Origin: Methyloprofundus sp.
GTDB taxonomy: Bacteria > Pseudomonadota > Gammaproteobacteria > Methylococcales > Methylomonadaceae
Assembly (NCBI GenBank): GCA_016592635.1
Contig: AP023240.1
Span: 3,637,630 to 3,701,629, forward strand
Length of the DNA stretch: 64,000 bases
Direction: 5' to 3'
Shown here: piece after piece, positions 49,972 through 58,733 of the stretch
Layout: each line of letters starts with the position of its first letter
How positions within the stretch are numbered: position 1 is the first letter of the stretch
Program-made: the position numbers and the translations under genes
The notes under the pieces: model-generated
What the model was told of the DNA's origin: nothing
The model's database searches: none
What the model saw: the letters and a program-made list of their open reading frames with translations, nothing else

Positions 49972-51179
49972 TTCACTACCGTACACTTTTTCACCTCCTC
50001 ACAGCAATGCCTTGCCCGATAATGTGAGGCAGAATTGAGGGAGTATTTTTCCTTCTCTCAGCAGGCGCTTTAATAACCGCACTCCAAGAGTAAACAAACT
50101 CAAATCACAACGATCTTTGCGATGAATAATTTTATCCCAGCTCTTAGTCAGAGCAAGCTCCCCTAAATAAACCATCCATATATAAGCTAAAGCCGCTGCC
50201 ATAATAAGTCGAGAAACTCGCTCAGGAGCCCTTAATCCACTTTTCTGCAAGTTAAACCCTCGACCTTTAAGGTCTGAAAACAGCGTTTCTATACGGAAAC
50301 GTTTGCGATACCAGTTAAATGCTTCACCCCCTGTGGGGAAATTAGTCACTAGATAAATAGGGTCATTATATTTTCTCCCCCAATAAACAACCGCCCTTAC
50401 TACAATGCTACGTTTACGAGTGAATTCAACCGCCGATATTTCAGTCATGCTTCCTTGTTCGGGACAAATATCTTTAAATGTAAATTCATCTCCATTCTCA
50501 TACAATATCGCATTATTTGCCGTTCGGCAGGCATACTTCCAGCCATAACTACTAATGGTTTCCAGCCAGTCTGCTCCATCAAATTCCCCGTCACCCAAAC
50601 AAATGACCGACGTACCTTCCGGGATTATCGCCTGAACGGATTTAATCAATTCGATATGCATATCTTGAGGAAAATGCCCCTTTTTACCTTTACGGGTTAC
50701 CCACAGCAATGGCAGAGCTCTACCTTTATAAATCATACTGACCATCAAGGTAATACAGCCTTGCGCTGTCGTGCTGCCATCAATAGCAAGTACTAGCGTT
50801 TGTTTGGCTAAACACCGAAGAAGAACCTCTATAAAGGGTAAATAAAATAAATCGACACCCACTTTTTCATTTTTCAGCCAACGGCGAAATTGCATGATTT
50901 GGCTTTCTTCTTTACCTGATCCTAGAATCTCTCCTGCCACATTAGCTAACTTAACAGATTTACTTTGTATAATACCGCAGATAAACCCTGTCAGGATATT
51001 TAAGCCGTTATTTTGACGTTTGCTGGGATCAAAATCCCAGAATTTTTGAAGGCCGCTATGAATGGTGCGATAAATCTTGTAAGAATCTGACAATGTAGGG
51101 TATTTTCAATGTAAATCGTCCACATTACCATTTTTTCTACTCTTCGCAATACCTGCTTTAAAAAGTGTACGGTAGTGAA
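49972..51179. mobile_element. IS4-family insertion sequence
   Basis: The element is about 1208 bp. Terminal inverted repeats of 20 bases, TTCACTACCGTACACTTTTT at 49972-49991 and its exact complement at 51160-51179, bound one transposase gene. An 8-base direct repeat ACTGGGAT flanks it (49964-49971 and 51180-51187). One or two bases at the junction are ambiguous, because the terminal A/T could belong to either side. Confidence 0.92.
49999..51093 (-). CDS. IS4-family DDE transposase
   Basis: This 364-residue transposase appears intact. The catalytic triad is readable: D105 in LAIDGST, D168 in CLGDGEFDG and E269 in the IS4 signature Y262-x2-R265-x3-E269-x6-K276 (WYRKRFRIETLFSDLKGRGF). There is no frameshift or stop. 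It is the only gene of the element and runs on the minus strand. Intact ends, exact terminal repeats and a clean target duplication all suggest a recent insertion. Confidence 0.93.
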   Translation of the reverse strand: MSDSYKIYRTIHSGLQKFWDFDPSKRQNNGLNILTGFICGIIQSKSVKLANVAGEILGSGKEESQIMQFRRWLKNEKVGVDLFYLPFIEVLLRCLAKQTLVLAIDGSTTAQGCITLMVSMIYKGRALPLLWVTRKGKKGHFPQDMHIELIKSVQAIIPEGTSVICLGDGEFDGADWLETISSYGWKYACRTANNAILYENGDEFTFKDICPEQGSMTEISAVEFTRKRSIVVRAVVYWGRKYNDPIYLVTNFPTGGEAFNWYRKRFRIETLFSDLKGRGFNLQKSGLRAPERVSRLIMAAALAYIWMVYLGELALTKSWDKIIHRKDRCDLSLFTLGVRLLKRLLREGKILPQFCLTLSGKALL

Positions 51180-51410
51180 ACTGGGATTGGTATAAAATTG
51201 CTGTCAACCAATTTATTTTAATTTTTTGAGTTTACACACAATTATTTTTCTGAAAAAAATATCTTGGTTGCATAGTGAAATTAGTGGCAAAAAAATAGCA
51301 TTTGACTTACATAAGCACATGATAAATATATAATAAATTCATTTGCTGCTATTTTGTACAATTTAACAAACAGGCAATAAAATCAAGGCTTACACTCACT
51401 TTTACTCGCT

Positions 51411-51445
51411 TTATACACAGAGTTATCCACAGCTTTTGTGCATAA
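51411..51445. promoter_or_regulatory. Cluster of three perfect DnaA boxes
   Basis: TTATACACA (51411-51419), TTATCCACA (51423-51431) and TTATGCACA on the minus strand (51445-51437) all match the consensus TTATNCACA exactly within 35 bases. A one-mismatch box, TTACACACA, lies at 51232-51240. Confidence 0.8.
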
Positions 51446-51836
51446 CTTTTTTTCTATAACCGTGATAAGGACTTAGCGTTTTTTTATCGAATTTTCATCA
51501 AATAAAAGCCTTAAATTAAGCATCATAAAAATATTTTTTTCGCTCCTCCTTCTTGCTAAAATTAACCAATGTATAATTCTTTATACCCCTAAAATTCAAT
51601 GGTTAAATTTCTGCCATATAATAACAACTGTCAATCAGTTTATTTTTATATATTTACTTTACACACAATTATTATTCTGAATAAAATGACACGAAGCCAC
51701 AAAGGGTGACGCGCCAGAAAAACAAAGACAGACTTACATAAGGTACTGATAGATAAGATTAAACCTTATTTCCCCTTTATATGCAAACTGAATAAGCAAA
51801 CAATAAAACCAAGGCTTCCAGCCACTTTTCCTCGCC

Positions 51837-51857
51837 TTATACACAAAGTTATCCACA
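51837..51857. promoter_or_regulatory. Second cluster of two perfect DnaA boxes
   Basis: TTATACACA (51837-51845) and TTATCCACA (51849-51857) repeat the first cluster with identical three-base spacing. The third box is degraded here (GATGCATTA). A one-mismatch TTACACACA is at 51659-51667. Confidence 0.8.
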
Positions 51858-51942
51858 GGCTTGATGCATTACTTTATTGTTGACAATACCGATTAACACC
51901 CAGCACTTATATGACAAATTTTAATCACATTAAAGGCTCAAA

Positions 51943-54156
51943 TTGACCAGCTCAACAAGAATAATTTTAAGCGTTGCTCTGCCTATTCCCATCAATCGTT
52001 TATTTGACTACCTACCGCCAGAAAACTGTACGCTTGCTCAGCTACAAATTGGCATGCGCATCAAAGTTCCCTTCGGTAAAAATACTAAAATTGGCATCAT
52101 TTTAGAATTGAATTCTGACAGTCCCGTTGATACCCAAAAACTAAAGCAAGCTGAAGCGGTCATTGACACCTACCCTCTATTGGCCAGCCAAGACTTGCAG
52201 CTACTCTATTGGGCACAAACCTATTATCACCACCCTATTGGCGATGTTTTTATGAGTGCCTTACCTACATCGCTACGCAAAGGTAAACCTAGTGAACTGA
52301 AGAGTGCGCGTTATTTCCAGTTGACCACTACTGGTAAAGCTATTGATACACAAACCCTACAGAAAGCACCTAAACAGTTGGCTCTATTTGAATATTTAAA
52401 AGCCCAACAATCCGCGTTAAGTAGTGCAGAAATTGCCAGCCATTTCAAACTGTGGCGGCCTGCTCTACAAGCATTGCTCACAAAAGAATTAGTAGAGGAA
52501 ACCAGCAAACCTAGAGCACAAGCAGCAAAAATCACCCAACAGGAGCCACTACAAGCCAACAAGGAGCAACAACAGGCCATTGATACTGTTACTGCACAAC
52601 TGGATAAATTTGCCGTGTACTTATTAGAAGGCGTAACAGGCAGCGGTAAAACGGAAGTCTATCTACAAGTTATTGAACCTATATTAGCTGCTAATTTACA
52701 AATATTAGTACTGCTCCCTGAAATTACCCTAACACCACAATTAGAAGCACGCTTTAAGCAACGCTTTGCCGTTGCTATCGAAACGTATCATTCCAAGCAT
52801 AATGATACACAGCGACAGAATGCTTGGTTAAATATGCAAAAAGCTAATAGTGCGATTTTATTAGGTACTCGCTCTGCACTATTTACTCCCATTCCCAATC
52901 TAGGACTTATTATTTTAGATGAGGAGCACGATAGTTCATTCAAACAACAAGAAGGCTTTCGCTTCTCGGCTCGGGATGTTGCCGTGGTACGCGCAAAAAT
53001 GCTGAATATTCCTATTATCTTAGGCTCAGCAACACCTTCATTAGAAAGCCTCTATAATGTCAGCCAAAAACGTTACCACTTATTACGCTTACCCAAACGC
53101 GCTGGCAATGCTAGACCACCCAGCTTAACGTTATTGGATGTTAGAAATCAAGTAATGCAAGAAGGCTTATCACCGCCCCTGATTCGCGACATACGCAACA
53201 CATTAGCCAAAAATGAGCAAGTACTGTTATTTCTAAACCGGCGTGGTTTTGCGCCAACATTAATTTGTCACGGCTGCGGCTGGGTCGCACAATGCCCCCG
53301 TTGTGATGCTAATTTAGTTATTCATTACCAACAACAAAGAATACGTTGCCACCACTGTGCTAGTGAGCACCCCATACCCAAGCAATGCCCAGCCTGTAAA
53401 GCGACTGAATTAAAACCACTAGGCTTAGGCACCGAACGCGTGGAAAATGTTTTACATAGTTTGTTTCCAGAGCATACTAGCGTGCGTTTAGATCGTGATA
53501 GCACCCAGCGCAAAGGGGTATTAGAACAACACTTGCAAGCCATCAACCAAGGTGAGATAGATATCATTCTCGGAACACAAATGTTAGCCAAGGGGCATCA
53601 TTTTCCTAATGTCACCCTAGCAGTATTGTTAGATGTAGATAGTGGCTTATTTAGTATTGATTACCATGCCCCTGAAAAGTTAGCACAGCTAATTATTCAG
53701 GTAGCAGGCCGTGCTGGGCGCGCTGAAAAGAAAGGTCGTGTAGTGATGCAAACTAGGCAACCTGACCACCCATTGCTCAATACACTGATTCACCAAGGCT
53801 ATCAAGCTTTTGCACAAGCGGCTTTAGCAGAGCGTAAAGAGGCAGAGCTCCCACCGTATAGTTACCAGGCTTTACTGCGCGCCAATGCACATGAACAACA
53901 ACTCCCTTTAGATTTCTTACACGCCGTCATTGAACTGGCAAACCAGCACAATAGTCATGATGTATTGATTTTAGGCCCTGTGGCAGCACCTATGGCTAAG
54001 CGTATCGGTCAATTCAGGTTTCAATTATTGTTGCAACATACGCAACGTAAGCACTTACATATATTACTAAAAGAATTACTGCCAAAAATAAGTAAGCTCA
54101 AGCAAGCTAGAAAAGTACGCTGGTCTTTAGATGTGGATCCGATTGACTTGTATTAA
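51943..54156 (+). CDS. priA: Primosomal protein N' (replication restart helicase PriA)
   Basis: PriA recognises stalled forks and reloads the replisome through PriB, DnaT and DnaC-type partners. The 737-residue protein begins at a TTG codon (51943) with AAAGG upstream; no in-frame ATG gives a proper N-terminus. Visible parts are the DNA-binding start (ILSVALPIPINRLFDYLPP), Walker A GVTGSGKTEVY, Walker B DEEHD, the zinc-binding block CHGCGWVAQCPRCD and CHHCASEHPIPKQCPAC, and helicase motif VAGRAGRAEKKGRV. The DnaA-box-rich spacer lies directly upstream. Confidence 0.95.
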   Translation: MTSSTRIILSVALPIPINRLFDYLPPENCTLAQLQIGMRIKVPFGKNTKIGIILELNSDSPVDTQKLKQAEAVIDTYPLLASQDLQLLYWAQTYYHHPIGDVFMSALPTSLRKGKPSELKSARYFQLTTTGKAIDTQTLQKAPKQLALFEYLKAQQSALSSAEIASHFKLWRPALQALLTKELVEETSKPRAQAAKITQQEPLQANKEQQQAIDTVTAQLDKFAVYLLEGVTGSGKTEVYLQVIEPILAANLQILVLLPEITLTPQLEARFKQRFAVAIETYHSKHNDTQRQNAWLNMQKANSAILLGTRSALFTPIPNLGLIILDEEHDSSFKQQEGFRFSARDVAVVRAKMLNIPIILGSATPSLESLYNVSQKRYHLLRLPKRAGNARPPSLTLLDVRNQVMQEGLSPPLIRDIRNTLAKNEQVLLFLNRRGFAPTLICHGCGWVAQCPRCDANLVIHYQQQRIRCHHCASEHPIPKQCPACKATELKPLGLGTERVENVLHSLFPEHTSVRLDRDSTQRKGVLEQHLQAINQGEIDIILGTQMLAKGHHFPNVTLAVLLDVDSGLFSIDYHAPEKLAQLIIQVAGRAGRAEKKGRVVMQTRQPDHPLLNTLIHQGYQAFAQAALAERKEAELPPYSYQALLRANAHEQQLPLDFLHAVIELANQHNSHDVLILGPVAAPMAKRIGQFRFQLLLQHTQRKHLHILLKELLPKISKLKQARKVRWSLDVDPIDLY

Positions 54157-54305
54157 AGGCAAGCTTTAGCCTGCAAGCATTTAATTTACATAGAGCGAAA
54201 AAAGCTATTTTGAGCTTAAATCACAATTGGCGAAGGCATTGAACTAGAGATGATAATAAGTTTAAATGATGGTATCACCCCAAAAAACCAGTGCGGATAA
54301 CATGA

Positions 54306-55682
54306 TTACCCCAACAAAGATTGTAATGACTCTCTATCCAAAAGCGCATTATCCACTTTTAAATAAATCACCTGCTCACTATCTTGCAAGGTTACACTAG
54401 CAACACCCGTCACAGCTGCAATATCTGCAATAAGTGCATCTAACTTATCTGCTGCAATCTCCTCAGTAGAAATTAATAGGTTAGCCAAGTACTGTGGTGG
54501 GCTCATAAAGAAAGCCACTAATAACCATGAGGCTGCCGCACAAGCACAAAACAAAAATACATAACTTGCGCCCCACTCACCATAAATCCAGCCACCAATC
54601 GTACCTCCGATAAAAGCTCCCATAAACTGTGCACTAGAATAAGCCCCCATTGCAGTACCTTTGAGATTACCTGGTGCTGTTTTAGAGATTAACGATGGCA
54701 AAGTGGCTTCCAACAAATTAAAGCCACAAAAAAACACCCATAAACCGGCAATTAAAGCGTACAAATTAAAGTTAAAGAAGTACATGATAATATTGGCAAC
54801 CACTAGCGTTGCAACAGCACCAATAAATACGCCTTTCATTTTTCTTTTTTTCTCTGCCAATATCACAAAGGGAATGATCACCGCCATTGAGGTCACTAAA
54901 ACGGGCAAATAGACCATCCAGTGATCCGCTGCCACTAAGCCCGCATCCCGTAATAATAATGGCACAATAATAAAACTAGCGGTTAACATTAAATGCAGAA
55001 TAAAAATACCGTAGTCCAACCGTAATAAATCTTTATTTTTTAATACTGTGCTGAATTGCTCAGGGACTAACTCTGCATCACGATGTACTTTGGTATGCTC
55101 TGGATTGGGTACGATATATAAGACCACAAAAATAGCAAAAAACGACAATATTGCAGTTAGCCAGAAAATACCTTGAATACCTGCAAAGCCAGCAATAATG
55201 GGGCCTAAAGTCATTGCTACACCAAAGGAAGCTCCAATACTAGCCCCAATCATTGCCATGGCTTTAGTGCGATGCACTTCTTCGGTTAAATCTGCGACCA
55301 ACGCCATAATCGCAGCGGCAATCGCGCCACTACCTTGTATAGCGCGTCCAATTAACACCCCATAAATTGTCGTTGATAACGCAGCAACGACACTGCCGGT
55401 AATAAATAATATCAAGCCGATAATAATAATCTTTTTCCGGCCAAAATGATCTGATAATAGGCCAAAAGGTATTTGCAATATAGCTTGGGTTAGACCATAA
55501 ATACTAATGGCTAAACCAATCAATAAAGGCGTTGCACCTTCTAATGATTCAGCAAATAAAGAAAGAACGGGTAAAATCATAAACAGACCCAGCATACGTA
55601 AAGCATAAATACTGGAAAGTGATAGGGTTGCGCGTCGTTCCAATGACGACATTGGGCTCGTTATATCCTGAACGTGTGACAA
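54306..55682 (-). CDS. MFS transporter of the YajR type
   Basis: This is a 458-residue inner-membrane protein with 12 predicted spans, MFS motif A in GLLSDHFGRKKI, and a C-terminal soluble domain of about 65 residues (KLDALIADIAAVTGVASVTL, VDNALLDRESLQSLLG). This ferredoxin-like extension and the total length match E. coli YajR. The start at 55682 is a TTG with AGGAG nine bases upstream; an ATG ten codons later (55652) is an alternative. The substrate is unknown, probably a drug or metabolite efflux. Confidence 0.85.
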   Translation of the reverse strand: MSHVQDITSPMSSLERRATLSLSSIYALRMLGLFMILPVLSLFAESLEGATPLLIGLAISIYGLTQAILQIPFGLLSDHFGRKKIIIIGLILFITGSVVAALSTTIYGVLIGRAIQGSGAIAAAIMALVADLTEEVHRTKAMAMIGASIGASFGVAMTLGPIIAGFAGIQGIFWLTAILSFFAIFVVLYIVPNPEHTKVHRDAELVPEQFSTVLKNKDLLRLDYGIFILHLMLTASFIIVPLLLRDAGLVAADHWMVYLPVLVTSMAVIIPFVILAEKKRKMKGVFIGAVATLVVANIIMYFFNFNLYALIAGLWVFFCGFNLLEATLPSLISKTAPGNLKGTAMGAYSSAQFMGAFIGGTIGGWIYGEWGASYVFLFCACAAASWLLVAFFMSPPQYLANLLISTEEIAADKLDALIADIAAVTGVASVTLQDSEQVIYLKVDNALLDRESLQSLLG

Positions 55683-55719
55683 ATCTGTAAACTCCTGTAA
55701 ATAAATAAGGTATTTTAGA

Positions 55720-55777
55720 CGTAGGAGGGGCTTTTAGCCGCGACCAGTTAAATTCGCGGCTAAAAGCCCCTCCTACG
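55720..55777. repeat. REP-like perfect inverted repeat
   Basis: CGTAGGAGGGGCTTTTAGCC and GCGA (55720-55743) is perfectly inverted at 55754-55777, 24 bases per arm with a 10-base loop. It lies between nudF and the MFS gene and has the GTAGGAGNGGCTT-type sequence seen in REP elements of gammaproteobacteria. A shorter relative is at 57461-57511. Confidence 0.75.
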
Positions 55778-55827
55778 ACAATCTTGCAACAAACTAGATT
55801 AATTTTAATATTTTACCAGTTTTAAAC

Positions 55828-56418
55828 TCATAATTTATCTTTATTCAACGCCAACCACTGTATGGCTATTATTGGAATTGCCGATTCAATACGTCCATCT
55901 TCTACCATTTTATAGGCTTCTGCAAAGCTGACAGTCGATACCAGAATATCCTCATGCTCCGCATCCAAACCATGAATACCACCCACCTCTGCCGCATTAA
56001 TACGCCCATAGAACAATGATATACGTTCCGAGGTCCCGCCAGGTGAAGTATAAAATTCATTAATTAACCGCATTTCCTGCACAACGCAGCCAGCTTCTTC
56101 CTCCGATTCTCTATAAGCCACCTCTTCTGCTGTTTCGCCCTCTTCTATTGCACCCGCTACAATTTCCAATAACCACGCACGTTCGCGTACATCTTTCTGC
56201 CCCATTGGCCCCATGCGAAATTGCTCAATAATTACCACCTTATCCATATCTGGGTCATACAACAATACCGCCACACAATTGCCACGCTGAAATAACTCGC
56301 GCTTTAATACGGCACTCCAGCCCCCAGCAAATAATGTATGTTGTACTTGATAACAATTCAAGCTAAAAAACCCAGCATACTCAGTATCCTTAGCAAGTAC
56401 TTTAAATTCTTTTTTCAT
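55828..56418 (-). CDS. nudF: ADP-ribose pyrophosphatase (Nudix hydrolase NudF)
   Basis: The enzyme splits ADP-ribose into AMP and ribose 5-phosphate. The 196-residue protein has the Nudix box GAIEEGETAEEVAYRESEEE followed by AG, with the E-x-x-E-E core intact. Family blocks are VAVLLYDPDMDKVVIIEQFR upstream and FYTSPGGTSERISLFYG downstream, typical of NudF. It is divergent from htpX. Confidence 0.92.
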   Translation of the reverse strand: MKKEFKVLAKDTEYAGFFSLNCYQVQHTLFAGGWSAVLKRELFQRGNCVAVLLYDPDMDKVVIIEQFRMGPMGQKDVRERAWLLEIVAGAIEEGETAEEVAYRESEEEAGCVVQEMRLINEFYTSPGGTSERISLFYGRINAAEVGGIHGLDAEHEDILVSTVSFAEAYKMVEDGRIESAIPIIAIQWLALNKDKL

Positions 56419-56538
56419 ACCCTCACCTTAATTAATATTGCAATTTCATCTTATTAACACCACTATATATAATTCATGCAGTCACGACTGCGCAAAGTAT
56501 ACCAAACATACTAACAATATTTAGGGAGTACCCAGTTC

Positions 56539-57414
56539 ATGTTGCGAATTTTTCTTTTTTTAGCGACTAACGTTGCCATTATGGTCGTCATTAGTATCGT
56601 CTTCAGTGTTTTAGGCTTAAGCGGTACTTTAGATGCTAACGGTGTTGATTTAAATTTAAATGCCTTACTCATCATGTCAGGTGTTATTGGCATGTCAGGT
56701 TCTTTTATTTCCCTAGCCATCTCAAAATGGTCTGCCAAGCGCGGTATGGGTGTACATGTTATTGAACACCCACAAAACCAAACCGAACAATGGCTAGTTG
56801 ATATTGTTACACGTCAAGCAAAAACAGTCGGTATCGATATGCCCGAAGTCGGCATATTCCAAACACCTGATGCCAATGCATTTGCCACAGGCATGACTAA
56901 AAACAGCTCGTTGGTTGCTGTCAGCACCGGCTTATTGCAATCCATGTCGCCTGATGAGGTAGAAGCGGTAGTCGGCCATGAAATGTCGCATGTTGCGAAT
57001 GGTGATATGGTGACCATGGCACTGATGCAAGGTGTCGTAAATACCTTCGTCTATTTCTTTGCTTCGATTATCGGCCATGTCGTTGACCGCGTTATCTTCA
57101 AAACGGAAGAAGGTCATGGTATTGGTTATTATGTGGTACAAATGATAGCGCAAATAGCCCTATCCTTTTTGGCTTCGATATTGGTTATGTGGTTCTCACG
57201 TTACCGTGAATTCAAAGCGGATGCTGGGGGTGCCAACTTAGCTGGAAAAGAAAAAATGATTGGTGCGCTACGTGCCTTACAACGCGCCCATGAGCCTCAA
57301 GAATTACCTGGCCAATTTGCGGCATTTGCTATTAATGGCGGCGGTGTTAAAAAATTATTTATGAGTCACCCACCATTGGAAGAGCGTATTGCAGCATTGC
57401 AAAACCAGCGTTAG
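56539..57414 (+). CDS. htpX: Membrane zinc protease HtpX
   Basis: HtpX degrades damaged inner-membrane proteins, overlapping with FtsH. The 291-residue protein has two N-terminal spans, the zinc motif HEMSH (H147-H151) in VVGHEMSHVANGD, two further spans, and the third ligand Glu in REFKADAGGA. The C-terminal HPPLEERIAAL is diagnostic. It is divergent from nudF. Confidence 0.96.
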   Translation: MLRIFLFLATNVAIMVVISIVFSVLGLSGTLDANGVDLNLNALLIMSGVIGMSGSFISLAISKWSAKRGMGVHVIEHPQNQTEQWLVDIVTRQAKTVGIDMPEVGIFQTPDANAFATGMTKNSSLVAVSTGLLQSMSPDEVEAVVGHEMSHVANGDMVTMALMQGVVNTFVYFFASIIGHVVDRVIFKTEEGHGIGYYVVQMIAQIALSFLASILVMWFSRYREFKADAGGANLAGKEKMIGALRALQRAHEPQELPGQFAAFAINGGGVKKLFMSHPPLEERIAALQNQR

Positions 57415-57429
57415 TTTCAAGAACTAAAA

Positions 57430-57452
57430 GGGGAGGAAAACTTACCCTCCCC
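57430..57452. terminator. Hairpin after htpX
   Basis: GGGGAGG (57430-57436) pairs with CCTCCCC (57446-57452), 16 bases past the htpX stop. The following T-run is weak. Confidence 0.5.
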
Positions 57453-57460
57453 TACTTCAA

Positions 57461-57511
57461 ATTGTAGGTGTGGCTTTAGCCGCACTATGCAGATAAATCT
57501 GCACCTACAAT
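57461..57511. repeat. REP-like palindrome overlapping the end of the LuxR-type gene
   Basis: ATTGTAGGTG (57461-57470) is inverted as CACCTACAAT (57502-57511). Inside it are TGGCTTTAGCCGCA and TGCAGATAAATCTGCA. The right arm supplies the stop codon (TAG) and the last codons of the LuxR-type gene. Confidence 0.6.
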
Positions 57512-58566
57512 GCCGCGAGAGAAATCAATTTTTTCATCAAAGCAGCCTGATTATGTACGCCCATTTTATGCATAACACGTTTAATATGGTTTCTGACCGT
57601 ATTTTCAGATCGACAGTTATTTGTAGCAATGTCGACTATTGAGGATGTCTGCATAAAATCCAATGCACATAAAGCCTCACACCGTGAAAGCTTATGAATA
57701 TTAATAAGCCGTTCAATCATTGGGTTTTTTTGAGTATCATGGGTAAAAACCAAAATAAATCCCTCTTTAAAACACTCCCAGTCATAAAGATTATCTAATG
57801 ATGTCACTGGCACTAACGTAATCATGCAAGTATCACAGACATTATGCACAGATGCCGATTCATTATTACTCATTAATAATGTTAAGTGCTGCTGCACGTC
57901 ATGATTATTAAACATAATATGCTGGCCGCTGATACTGATGCAGTGAAACTTATCAATAATGGCTATACAAGTCGAATCAGAAAAAAGAATATTTAATGCC
58001 TGATCAATAATGACATAACTATCAATATGATTATGAGTATACGGTAAGATTTGGCTATATATTTTTTGTTGTAAATCAGCCCGAATTGCATCTTCTAGCG
58101 GAGTGACAATTGCTAGTAATAATTCACATATATATTGCAGATCCTGCTCAGAAAAAGCCCCTCTGCGATTAACACAAAGATTAAGGCTATGGTGAGAGTT
58201 GCAAGGAATAGCAAATCCGCAACGATATTGAAAGCCTGAATCATCAACATCAATATCTTCACTTATAGCCGTATAGTGTGCTAATTGACTACAAAAAACC
58301 TGGCGTGGACTTTGCGATAATAAATAATTAAAAATATCTAATGTATTAAACTTACTGACATATAAATCTTGCTGCTGCTGGGAAATATTGTGGCTAAATA
58401 GAAAGTGCGTCTTTTCCCTGTGCATAAGATCAGTGACTAAAATATAACCACTATCACACTCAGCCAGTTCAGTTAGCCGTTCAAAAAACTTACCCCACAG
58501 CACTGGGTTTCCTGCTGTACTAGCAAGTATATCCTCAATCTCGGAGTATCCACTATACTGTTCCAT
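57505..58566 (-). CDS. LuxR-type transcriptional regulator
   Basis: This is a 353-residue protein. The C-terminal 60 residues form a LuxR/GerE helix-turn-helix (LSRCEALCALDFMQTSSIVD, then SENTVRNHIKRVMHKMGVHN). The N-terminal 280 residues resemble a GAF/PAS-type sensor region with no receiver or autoinducer-domain signature that I recognise. It is upstream of nothing in its own direction; the sheath-like gene lies behind it on the same strand, 167 bases away. Its last codons lie in a REP-like repeat. Confidence 0.8.
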   Translation of the reverse strand: MEQYSGYSEIEDILASTAGNPVLWGKFFERLTELAECDSGYILVTDLMHREKTHFLFSHNISQQQQDLYVSKFNTLDIFNYLLSQSPRQVFCSQLAHYTAISEDIDVDDSGFQYRCGFAIPCNSHHSLNLCVNRRGAFSEQDLQYICELLLAIVTPLEDAIRADLQQKIYSQILPYTHNHIDSYVIIDQALNILFSDSTCIAIIDKFHCISISGQHIMFNNHDVQQHLTLLMSNNESASVHNVCDTCMITLVPVTSLDNLYDWECFKEGFILVFTHDTQKNPMIERLINIHKLSRCEALCALDFMQTSSIVDIATNNCRSENTVRNHIKRVMHKMGVHNQAALMKKLISLAAL

Positions 58567-58733
58567 GCTGGCCTCGTTGTTTTTATTATTTTAACCATTG
58601 GGAGCACTACTTTATAAACATATCAAGTATCAAAGAGGTAGACACGATTGATTAACCCACCTATTTCATAATACCACTAAACTAAAAATGGCTAGTGATC
58701 GCAGCACATTCTGATTACTAGCTACAAACACCA

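Larger units (their letters stand above)
49809..51192. mobile_element. Family-B MITE-like element split by an insertion sequence
   Basis: The element has perfect 11-base terminal inverted repeats, TACCAATCCCA at 49809-49819 and its complement at 51182-51192. When the inserted IS is removed, the two ends match over 24 of 30 positions, and the element would be about 170 bp with no coding capacity. Its right end is the same sequence, in reverse, as the copy at 9560. Confidence 0.75.
51193..51942. other. AT-rich duplicated spacer upstream of priA with DnaA boxes
   Basis: This 750-base stretch contains no gene. It holds two diverged direct copies of a segment of about 245 bases (51201-51445 and 51628-51872, offset 426-427 bases). 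Shared landmarks include CTGTCAA, TTTACACACAATTATT, GACTTACATAAG, CAATAAAA followed by CAAGGCTT, and the DnaA-box pair. Confidence 0.7.

Noticed and set aside
51193..51942. Firm call of the chromosomal origin oriC
   Set aside because: The DnaA boxes are clear, but dnaA, dnaN or gidA are not adjacent and skew cannot be computed here, so it is reported only as a candidate.
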